Origin: Verrucomicrobiota bacterium
GTDB lineage: Bacteria; Verrucomicrobiota; Verrucomicrobiia; Opitutales; Opitutaceae
Assembly: GCA_023446735.1 (NCBI GenBank)
Contig: JAEXPQ010000161.1
Location: 1-21,286 of the forward strand
Length of the DNA stretch: 21,286 nucleotides
Direction: 5' to 3'
This document shows positions 8,221-15,415 of the stretch, piece after piece (position 1 is the first letter of the stretch; the number at the start of each line of letters is the position of its first letter). A model generated the notes under the pieces. That model ran no database searches, was not told where the DNA came from, and saw only the letters and a list, made by a program, of their open reading frames with translations. The position numbers were made by a program, and so were the translations under genes.

Positions 8221-11200
8221 TCAGTAACGAACAGACAAGCGAAGGAATCGCTTGGTGGTGCTTTCGACCGCGACCGAGTCGGTTACGACCACCGAGCCGC
8301 CGATATTCGCGGGGCCGGTGCTGGACCAGATCGGGCTCCATCCCGTCGCCGCAAGTCCGTCGTTCGCCTCAACCTCGAAAATCAGAGTCGGATCGCCAAC
8401 ACGGTTGAAAGAGAGGGTCAGGTGCCGACCGTCCGCATCCACGATCATCTCGGCGCGCACCGCCGCAGCCGTCGGAATCCGCGGGTCCGAAGCAACCGCA
8501 TATTCGAGGATATTGGACAGGCCGTCGGCGTCCGGATCGGCCGAGTCGGCCGCCTCGCCCGAGTTCGAGACGGTGCCGAAACTCGCCTGTCGCCAGGCCT
8601 GCAAACGCGTCTGCACGGACACGGTTGCGGCGAGGCTATCGGCTCTGCCGTAGGCATTGCTCACCCGAACCCAGAAGGAGGCCGGCGCCGCGAGCGCGTC
8701 CGACGTGAACGACGCCGCCGTCGCTCCGTCGACCGGTTGGGAGGTGTCGCCGGTCGCGCCGACATACCACTGGTACTGCAACGCCGCCCCGCAGGCCTGC
8801 ACGGCCATCGACGCGGCCCGGTCGACCACCACGGTCGCCGGTAGCGGGTGCTGCAGGATCAACGGTTCGGCGGAGACCCGGACCGAATGCCCCGGCCCCG
8901 CGGCGAGCGCCGTGATGCCCGAGGCGACGATCCGGAACGGCAGGCGATGCTCCGCGGTGTTGCCCGCGCCCAGCTCGGCGCTGGTGTTCAGGCCCATGCC
9001 CCACAACGAGCCGTCACGCTTGAGGAAGAGCGAGAAGTCCGCGCCCGCCGCCGCTTCGACCACCGAGCCCTGAGCAAGGATCAGGACCGGCGTCGCCAAG
9101 GACGTGTTGCCGGTGCCGGCTTGCCCGTACCTGTTGCTCCCCGTGCCCCACAATGAGCCGTCGTTGGTCACGTAAAGAGTGTGCTCCAGTCCGGAAGAGA
9201 CCCGCACGACCGAACTCGCGAGACTCTGCGTCGGACGAAACTGACGGACCGTGCCCCCGTTTCCAAGCTGGCCCCGGGAATTCGCCCCCATGCCCCACAG
9301 CGTGCCGTCCTCCCTGACGAACATGCTGTAGGCATCACCCGCACACATCGCGATGACCCCGTGATCGACCAGCCGGACGGGCCGAGTCCGATGAGTCGGT
9401 TCGGCCAGACCCGGCAGCCCCTCGCCCGGTCCCGTACCGAGTTGGCCGGCGTAGTTCCATCCCATCCCCCAGAGCGAACCATCGGCCATCAGAAACAACG
9501 TGTGTCCATTCCCCGCGGCCACCTCGACCACTCCGGACCCGACAATCAGCACCGGGGCGTAGCTCCCTTCGACCGGGCCCAGCCCTAGCTCGCCGCTCAG
9601 GTTCGAACCCATGCCCCACAACGATCCGTCCGCCTTGAGAAACAGCGAGTACTCGTGACTGGCGACAGCGGCGACCACTCCGGAAGCCACGCACAGGACG
9701 GGCTCGGTCTGGTTCACAAGGGACCGGAATCCCAACTCCCCTCGCTGCGTTCGCCCCAGCCCCCAGAGCGAACCGTCCGCCTTCACGAAAAGCGAGTGGT
9801 TGGAGCCGATCGAACACGAGACCACCGCCGGCAACGGGAGGTGGGCCGGGGTGGTCAGCGTCGTGCCGGCCCCCGCGCCCAGCTCACCGTAGTTGTTCTT
9901 ACCAGCCACAACGGGATGCGCGTCCAGCGGAGGCTCCACGGCCACGGCTGCAGCGGAGCTGTCGACGCTTCCCGCCAAGGACGAGACCCGGACCCAGAAA
10001 GACGTCGACGCGACGAGCGGACGGGTGATCAACCGCGGCTCGACACCGGCCTCTACCGGGCGCGAGGTGTCGCCCGACTCGCCCTCGTACCACCGGTACG
10101 TCAGCCCCGCCCCGCTCGCCACGCCCCGTAGGTCGGCGCGCCGCGCGAAACCCACCGCGAGCTGCACCGGCAGGGGCTCGATGTTTGGCACGGTATGGAC
10201 CGTCACCGGAAGCGACGGGCTGTCCGCCGCGCCGTGAGGATTGGTGACCCGCACCCAGTACGAAACGGACGACTGCAGCGGCGGAGTGGTGAAGCTTGGC
10301 GCGCTCGCGCCTTCGACCGGCTGCGTGGTGTCCCCGCTTGCGCCCTGGTACCACTGATAGGACAACTCGTCGCCCCGGACCGCGACCTCAAGCGTCGCCG
10401 AACCTCCCGGCAACACCCCTCGCCCGGTTGGCGGAGGCACAAACTCCGGCGCCGCGGAGACAGCGTAGGAGCAGAACTTCCCGGCCGCCACCGCCAGGAT
10501 TCCCTCGTTGGCCACGATGCGGACTGGATTTCTTCGGCTCACGGCCGTGCCATCGCCCAGTTGCCCGTGGTCGTTGAATCCCAAAGCCCAAAGCGTCCCG
10601 TCGGTCTGGGCATAGATCGTGTGATACCCGCCCGCCGCGGCGGTGCGGATCCCGGCGGCGACGATCCGGATCGGGGTCGTCTGCTCGAACTCGGCGTTCG
10701 CGCCCAGCTGGCCGTAGTTGTTGTAGCCCATGCCCCACAGCGACCCATCGGTCTTGCGGAACAACGTGTGGAGGAGGCCGGCCGAGATCTCGACAATGTC
10801 GTCGCCGGCGTCCGTCACGGGCGTCGGCGCGTACAGGTTCTTGGCGCTCCCGAGGCCGAGCCTACCGCAATAGTTGCTGCCCATCACCCAGAGCGTCCCG
10901 TCGTCCTTGAGCACGAGCGAGCAGTTGTACCCCGCCGCGATCGCCGCCACTCCGGAGGCGAGGATCCGGGTGGGAGTCAGCCGCTCGGTCGCGTCGCCCA
11001 CCCCGAGCTGGGCGGCCGCGTTGTAGCCCATGCCCCACAACGACCCGTCCGTCTTGAGCACAAGCGAATGCATGTATCCGGCGGCCGTCGCCTTCACGCC
11101 GGAAGCCATGATGCACACCGGGGCCGCACGGTTGGACCGGTCGCCCAACCCGAGTTCGCCCCATGCATTCGCGCCCATGCCCCAGAGCGAACCATCGGCC

Positions 11201-11598
11201 TTCACGAACAACGAGTGCTGGTAGCCCGCCGAGGCGTCCACAACGCCGTCGCCGGCGATCTGCGCCGGGGAATACTGGTTTTCGAGATGACCCAGCCCGA
11301 GCTGTCCGGACTGGTTGTCCCCCATGCCCCACAAGCTGCCATCGCGTTTGAGCAACACCGCATGTTGGAAATGGGCCGACACCGCCCGCACCTCGGCAGG
11401 GAGAACGGTCGCCGCCTGCAACTGTCCCGGCACCGGGCCGAGCCCGAGTTGGCCGTAGTCGTTGGAACCGAAAGCCCGGAGGTGGGCGTCGGGTGGCGTC
11501 GCCCCGGCCGGTGCCGTCCGGAAACCGAGTGCGAGCAGGACCGCCAGGAACATCGCGCCGCGCGGCAACTGCCGGGATCTGGGGTGAAGGAACGTCAT
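8221..11598 (-). CDS. Large secreted protein with two sets of seven RCC1 repeats and Ig-like domains
   Basis: A 1125-residue exported protein. The ATG at 11598 gives a signal peptide (basic start, then FLAVLLALGF, cleavage near AGA). Residues about 40-384 hold seven RCC1-type repeats with the core LWGMGxNxxGQLGLG and linking GYxHSLxLKxDGS. Two Ig-like domains follow (about 385-468 and 469-555; QWYQGASGDT...YWVRVTN). A second set of seven RCC1 repeats covers about 560-910, a third Ig-like domain about 911-998, and the end carries DPDADGLSN (1021-1029) with ILEYA and a beta-rich module ending RFLRLSVRY. RCC1 repeats usually form a seven-bladed propeller, so two propellers are predicted. The C-terminal module resembles Ca-binding thrombospondin-type-3-like ends common in Verrucomicrobiota. 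The function is unknown; surface binding or adhesion is a guess. It lies 234 bases downstream of gspF on the same strand. Confidence 0.9.
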   Translation of the reverse strand: MTFLHPRSRQLPRGAMFLAVLLALGFRTAPAGATPPDAHLRAFGSNDYGQLGLGPVPGQLQAATVLPAEVRAVSAHFQHAVLLKRDGSLWGMGDNQSGQLGLGHLENQYSPAQIAGDGVVDASAGYQHSLFVKADGSLWGMGANAWGELGLGDRSNRAAPVCIMASGVKATAAGYMHSLVLKTDGSLWGMGYNAAAQLGVGDATERLTPTRILASGVAAIAAGYNCSLVLKDDGTLWVMGSNYCGRLGLGSAKNLYAPTPVTDAGDDIVEISAGLLHTLFRKTDGSLWGMGYNNYGQLGANAEFEQTTPIRIVAAGIRTAAAGGYHTIYAQTDGTLWALGFNDHGQLGDGTAVSRRNPVRIVANEGILAVAAGKFCSYAVSAAPEFVPPPTGRGVLPGGSATLEVAVRGDELSYQWYQGASGDTTQPVEGASAPSFTTPPLQSSVSYWVRVTNPHGAADSPSLPVTVHTVPNIEPLPVQLAVGFARRADLRGVASGAGLTYRWYEGESGDTSRPVEAGVEPRLITRPLVASTSFWVRVSSLAGSVDSSAAAVAVEPPLDAHPVVAGKNNYGELGAGAGTTLTTPAHLPLPAVVSCSIGSNHSLFVKADGSLWGLGRTQRGELGFRSLVNQTEPVLCVASGVVAAVASHEYSLFLKADGSLWGMGSNLSGELGLGPVEGSYAPVLIVGSGVVEVAAGNGHTLFLMADGSLWGMGWNYAGQLGTGPGEGLPGLAEPTHRTRPVRLVDHGVIAMCAGDAYSMFVREDGTLWGMGANSRGQLGNGGTVRQFRPTQSLASSVVRVSSGLEHTLYVTNDGSLWGTGSNRYGQAGTGNTSLATPVLILAQGSVVEAAAGADFSLFLKRDGSLWGMGLNTSAELGAGNTAEHRLPFRIVASGITALAAGPGHSVRVSAEPLILQHPLPATVVVDRAASMAVQACGAALQYQWYVGATGDTSQPVDGATAASFTSDALAAPASFWVRVSNAYGRADSLAATVSVQTRLQAWRQASFGTVSNSGEAADSADPDADGLSNILEYAVASDPRIPTAAAVRAEMIVDADGRHLTLSFNRVGDPTLIFEVEANDGLAATGWSPIWSSTGPANIGGSVVVTDSVAVESTTKRFLRLSVRY

Positions 11599-11616
11599 GG
11601 GAGTATCGGGTTTTCC

Positions 11617-11630
11617 TGTCCGCAGGGACA
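11617..11630 (-). promoter_or_regulatory. Short leader hairpin upstream of RCC1 gene
   Basis: TGTCC (11617-11621) and GGACA (11626-11630) pair around a 4-base loop, 18 bases before the start codon on the minus strand. A perfect 10-base palindrome GACGGCCGTC (11632-11641) follows directly, and a further 5-base stem (GCGAG/CTCGC, 11698-11713) lies upstream. These may structure the leader; their role is unknown. Confidence 0.3.
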
Positions 11631-11832
11631 CGACGGCCGTCCGGCCATGCCTCTCACCCGCGAACGAGAGGGAGCAGTAACAGACCACCCACTTCATGCG
11701 AGTAAGAACTCGCTACATTCCCATCCGGAAGCACGAGAACCATCGTTTGGGCCACCCTCGGGCCGGAAGACCGATGGGCACAGGCGCCGCGACCGGCCCC
11801 AAGGCCAGGCCCGAGCGGAAAAGTGATCCGCC

Positions 11833-13074
11833 TCAGCCGGCCTTTAGGCTGGCGCTGATCTGGAAGACGGCGGAGATGATGCCGAAGGCCAGCAACGCGA
11901 CGAACGCGGCGGCGGCCACCAGCGCGCCGACCGAGACGACGCTGATGAACACCGCCACCTGCTTGGCGAGCCGGCGGCGGAAATCACGGGAGAGATCCTT
12001 CAGGCTCGGGACGATGTTGCCGGTGCTCTCGCCCACGGCGAGCACGTCGATCGCCAGCGGCGGGAAGAAGCCCGTGCCGGAGAGCGCCGTGGAGATGCCC
12101 GCCCCCTCCGCGATCTTGCCGCGCGCCTCAGCGAAGGCCGCGCGGAACACGCGGTTCTGGATCGTGCGCTCGGTCATCGCCAACGCGGGCAGCGTGCTGA
12201 TGCCGTTCTCCAGCAGCAGGCTCAACGCCTGCGCCAAGCGTAGGATATCGTTGGCGACCAGGAACGACCCCACCCCGGTGACCTTCAACAGCCAGCGGTC
12301 GCTGGCCATCCGGCCCTCGGGCTTGCGCCGCCACGCCCAGAAGATCGAACCGCCCGTGATCGCGGCGAGGGCGAACAGCCAGCCGTACCGCACCAGAAAC
12401 TTCGCGAAGCCCATCAGCAGCCGCGTGGCGAACGGCAGGTTGCCCTGCAACGAAGTCAGCAACGCCTCGATGCGCGGCATCACGAAAAACAGCACGATGA
12501 GCAGCACCACGACCGCCATCCCGAGGATCATCGCCGGATACGCCATCGCGCCGAGCAGCTTCCCGCGGATCTCCGCGCGCTCGTCGAGGTCCGCCACCAG
12601 GCGTTCCAGCACGCCGCCGAGCCGACCCGTGGCCTCGCCGGCCTGCACGAGATTGACCGTCGCCTCGTCGAACACCTCGCCCTGCGCCGCCATCGCCTGC
12701 GAGAGCGAACGCCCCTGGCTGAGCTGGTCCCACAGCGCCGCCGCGAGGGCGCGCAAGGTCGGGTCGCTCAGCCGGCGCGAGAGCAGCTTCACGCCGTCAG
12801 CCACCTGGATGCCGCTGGTCACCAGGCCCATCAACGCGCGCAGGAAGGGCAGCGCGTGGTCGCGACGGAACTTCCGCGTCCCGCCACCGATCACGCCGAG
12901 CGAGAGGCCGCCCGCGGCGGCCTCCGCCGCTGCGGCCGCGCCCTCGTCCAGGCGCAGCGGCGTGAGCGAACGCGCGCGCAGCTGCGCGAGCGCGGCCTTG
13001 CGCGACCCGGCCTCGAGCTTGCCGCGGCTCTCGGCGCCGTTCGCATCGCGGGCGATGTAGTGGAAGATCGGCAT
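11833..13074 (-). CDS. gspF: Type II secretion inner-membrane platform protein GspF
   Basis: A 413-residue polytopic membrane protein that forms the inner-membrane platform of the T2SS and contacts the GspE ATPase. It starts with MPIFHYIARDANG, the usual GspF beginning, and has two repeated helical cytoplasmic domains (LPFLRALMGLVTSGIQ near 100 and ILRLAQALSLLLENGIS near 255). Three membrane segments are seen: AMILGMAVVVLLIVLFFVM, LFALAAITGGSIFWAW and VGALVAAAAFVALLAFGII at the C-terminus. The length fits the family (about 400). The ATG at 13074 is chosen from this conserved N-terminus. It lies 118 bases after gspE in the same operon, the longest gap among the visible T2SS genes, and this gap holds heptad repeats. 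Confidence 0.94.
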   Translation of the reverse strand: MPIFHYIARDANGAESRGKLEAGSRKAALAQLRARSLTPLRLDEGAAAAAEAAAGGLSLGVIGGGTRKFRRDHALPFLRALMGLVTSGIQVADGVKLLSRRLSDPTLRALAAALWDQLSQGRSLSQAMAAQGEVFDEATVNLVQAGEATGRLGGVLERLVADLDERAEIRGKLLGAMAYPAMILGMAVVVLLIVLFFVMPRIEALLTSLQGNLPFATRLLMGFAKFLVRYGWLFALAAITGGSIFWAWRRKPEGRMASDRWLLKVTGVGSFLVANDILRLAQALSLLLENGISTLPALAMTERTIQNRVFRAAFAEARGKIAEGAGISTALSGTGFFPPLAIDVLAVGESTGNIVPSLKDLSRDFRRRLAKQVAVFISVVSVGALVAAAAFVALLAFGIISAVFQISASLKAG

Positions 13075-13094
13075 CAGAAAGCGGGGCGACCGTC

Positions 13095-13125
13095 GAACAC
13101 GGAACATTGAACAATGAACACTGAA
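13095..13125 (-). repeat. Heptad repeat array 6
   Basis: On the plus strand the units are GAACACG, GAACATT, GAACAAT, GAACACT and a partial GAA. On the strand of gspF this is the GTTCNNN form of arrays 2 and 3, in the same direction relative to the downstream gene. It ends 20 bases before the gspF start codon. Confidence 0.8.
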
Positions 13126-13153
13126 GGGCCGGCCTCCAGCTCGGGACACCCGG

Positions 13154-13188
13154 AGTTCAAAGTTCGGAGCTCAAAGTTCGAAGATTCG
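13154..13188 (-). repeat. Heptad repeat array 7
   Basis: Five perfect-register units, written on the minus strand: CGAATCT, TCGAACT, TTGAGCT, CCGAACT, TTGAACT (consensus YYGARCT). On the plus strand the same bases also read as a 14-base direct repeat with one mismatch (13153-13166 and 13167-13180). It begins within a few bases of the gspE stop codon. Confidence 0.8.
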
Positions 13189-13192
13189 CGGC

Positions 13193-14869
13193 TCATGTCC
13201 CCTTGCCCTCCGCCATGGAGAGCACGCGCACGATCTCGTCGAGCGTCGTGAGACCGGCACGGACCTGTTTCCACCCGGCGAGCTCGAGGGTGGCCATGCC
13301 GCCCTCGACCGCGGTCTTGCGGATGAGGCGGGCGGACTCGCGCCCGACGATGAGGTCGTGCAGGCGGTCGTCGACCCGCAGGATCTCGAACACGCCGACG
13401 CGGCCCTTGTAACCGAGTCCCCGGCACGCCTCGCAGCCCACGGCGGTCGGGAGCTCGTGCACGCCGGTCGCCAGCTCGGCCGGCAGCCCGAGCACGGCGA
13501 GCTCGTCGACGAGCTTGTGGCGCGCGATCGGCGCGGGACGGGAGCAGTGCGGGCAGAGCCGGCGCACCAACCGCTGCGCGATCACGAGCTCGACGCCCGA
13601 GGAGATGAGGAACGGCTCGATGCCCATGTCGGTCAGGCGCGTGATCGCGCCCGGGGCGTCGTTGGTGTGGATCGTGGAAAAGACGAGGTGGCCGGTGAGC
13701 GAGGCACGGATGGCGATATCAGCCGTGTCGCGGTCGCGGATTTCGCCGACCATGATGACGTTCGGGTCCTGGCGGAGGATGTGGCGCAGGCCCTCCGCGA
13801 AACCCAGGCCGATCTCGGGCCGCACCTGCATCTGGTTGGCGCCGGGCACCTCGTACTCGATCGGGTCCTCGATGGTGATGATGCGCTTGTCGGTGGAGTT
13901 GATCCGGCGGATGAAGGCGTTGAGCGAGGTGCTCTTGCCCGAGCCGGTCGGACCGGTGACGAGGATGATGCCGTGCGGCAGGCCGAGCACGGCGTCGATC
14001 TTCGCCTGGTCCTCGGCGTTCATGCCGAGCTGCTCGAGGGTGAGCGCGTTGTTCTTCTTGTTGAGCAAGCGCAGCGAGACGCTCTCGCCGTAGATCGTGG
14101 GGATCGTGGAGAGGCGGATGTCGAGGACGGTGTCCCCGGCGCGGTAGCCGATGCGGCCGTCCTGCGGCAGGCGGCGCTCGGAGATGTTGAGCTTCGCCAT
14201 GATCTTCAGGCGCGAGGTGATCGCGTCCTGGAAGCGTCGCAAATTCTCGGGCACGGGAACCGGCACCAGCAGGCCGTCGATGCGGTAGCGGATGCGCAGC
14301 GTCTCCTCCTGCGGCTCGAAATGGATGTCGGTGGCGCCGTCGGTCACCGCCTGCGCGAAGACCTTGTTCACGAACCGGATGACGGCGGCGTCCTCGTCCT
14401 CCTCCTCCTCGGCCGCGACCTCGGCGACGGTCGTGTCGCCGTCGAGCGAGTCGGAGCCCACGCCGAGGTGCTCGGTGAGGAACTTCGCGATCTTGTCGGG
14501 CGGGGCGAGGACCCACTGCGGCTCGCGGTCGCAGGCGGCGAAGACCCAGTCGTCCATCCGTCCCTCGGGCGGCCAGGCGGTGGCGAGGCGGAGCACCGCG
14601 GGATCGTCGCCGGCGATCGGCACGCAGCTGTATTCGTGGACCAGGCGCACGGGCATCTGCTGGAGGAGCGCGAGGTTGAACTGGTCCGCCGACACGAGCT
14701 CCAACCCCGTCTCGGCGGCGAGCTGCGCCAGGGCCTGGTCGGGCGCCATCCGGTGCGCATGGGCCAACTGGGCCAGGCGCTCCGCCCGGGTTGCCTCAAG
14801 AACCCGCTGCTGCGCCTCGGTGGGCAGCGCGGTCCAGAGCGGAAGGTCGGTGAGGGCGGGGCGGCTCAT
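13193..14869 (-). CDS. gspE: Type II secretion ATPase GspE
   Basis: A 558-residue cytoplasmic hexameric ATPase that powers pseudopilus assembly. An N-terminal GspE/PilB domain (about 20-135) is followed by a short acidic linker (EEEEDEDA, 154-161). The catalytic part shows all hallmarks: Walker A GPTGSGKST (306-314), Asp box IITIEDPIEYE (330-340), Walker B NVIMVGEIRD (370-379) and His box GHLVFSTIHTND (393-404). The zinc-binding tetracysteine is complete: CPHC (439-442) and CEAC (479-482). The ATG at 14869 overlaps the stop codon of the upstream gene as ATGA, which points to coupled translation. A longer frame up to 15178 is an overlap artefact with Arg-rich sequence. Confidence 0.96.
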   Translation of the reverse strand: MSRPALTDLPLWTALPTEAQQRVLEATRAERLAQLAHAHRMAPDQALAQLAAETGLELVSADQFNLALLQQMPVRLVHEYSCVPIAGDDPAVLRLATAWPPEGRMDDWVFAACDREPQWVLAPPDKIAKFLTEHLGVGSDSLDGDTTVAEVAAEEEEDEDAAVIRFVNKVFAQAVTDGATDIHFEPQEETLRIRYRIDGLLVPVPVPENLRRFQDAITSRLKIMAKLNISERRLPQDGRIGYRAGDTVLDIRLSTIPTIYGESVSLRLLNKKNNALTLEQLGMNAEDQAKIDAVLGLPHGIILVTGPTGSGKSTSLNAFIRRINSTDKRIITIEDPIEYEVPGANQMQVRPEIGLGFAEGLRHILRQDPNVIMVGEIRDRDTADIAIRASLTGHLVFSTIHTNDAPGAITRLTDMGIEPFLISSGVELVIAQRLVRRLCPHCSRPAPIARHKLVDELAVLGLPAELATGVHELPTAVGCEACRGLGYKGRVGVFEILRVDDRLHDLIVGRESARLIRKTAVEGGMATLELAGWKQVRAGLTTLDEIVRVLSMAEGKGT

Positions 14870-15405
14870 TGGTTGGAATTGGCCGGCTTGTTGGTCTGGC
14901 GCAGCGCGCGGCGGCGGCGCAGCTCCTCGATGATACGGTTGCGCCGCTCCTGGATCTCCTGCTCGTTGGCGGGCGGGGCGGGGTTCACGCCGGCCGGGGG
15001 CGTGCCGGGGCCAGTGTTCGCGTTCGGAGTCGGCAACGTGACGGCGATGTTCACGATCTGCGCCTCCTTCATCGTGAGCCGGACGGACTGGCCCTCGAGC
15101 TCGACCGTCACGGCCTCGGCGGCGGCGTCGAAGGCGGCGACCCGGATGGGACCGTCGGCCTCGCCCACGCCGAGCCAAGTCGCGCGGTTGTTGCTGGTAT
15201 CGAAGATGGTGAAGCGCGGCTTGCCGTCCAAAGTGAGGATACCGCGCAGCTCCAGGCGGCCGTTCTGGGGCGCCGCGACCGGGGCGGCGTTGCCGGAGGG
15301 GATGAACGGCGAGTTGCGCAGCAACGACTCGGGCACGGCCGGCGCCGCCCCCGCGGCGAGGAGGGCGGCGAGTCCGAGGACGGCTCTGGCGAGGCGGTGG
15401 CGCAC
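14866..15405 (-). CDS. Small exported T2SS-linked protein, GspC/PilP-like domain
   Basis: A 179-residue protein in the place between gspD and gspE where a GspC-type connector could act. The GTG at 15405, 10 bases after the gspD stop, gives a signal peptide or signal anchor (LARAVLGLAALLAAGAA). The central part, LELRGILTLDGKPRFTIFD followed by ATWLGVGEADG and VTVELEGQSVRLTM, resembles the beta-rich HR/PilP domain of proteins that link the inner membrane platform to the secretin (an L-x-G-I...F-x-I-x-D...W-x-x-x-G-E pattern). A Pro-rich stretch and a basic helix (QERRNRIIEELRRRRALRQ) form the end. It is much shorter than GspC (about 270) and has no clear cytoplasmic part. The assignment is by position and fold-like pattern only. 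Confidence 0.6.
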   Translation of the reverse strand: MRHRLARAVLGLAALLAAGAAPAVPESLLRNSPFIPSGNAAPVAAPQNGRLELRGILTLDGKPRFTIFDTSNNRATWLGVGEADGPIRVAAFDAAAEAVTVELEGQSVRLTMKEAQIVNIAVTLPTPNANTGPGTPPAGVNPAPPANEQEIQERRNRIIEELRRRRALRQTNKPANSNQ

Positions 15406-15415
15406 GGTGGAGAGC

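Noticed and set aside
10195..11826. 543-codon plus-strand open frame opposite the RCC1 gene
   Set aside because: Its periodic sequence mirrors the RCC1 repeats on the other strand; it is a shadow.
11836..11853. Terminator hairpin at the end of gspF (GCCGGCC, TTTA, GGCTGGC)
   Set aside because: It lies inside the last codons of gspF, has an A-C mismatch in the minus-strand RNA, and no T-run follows.
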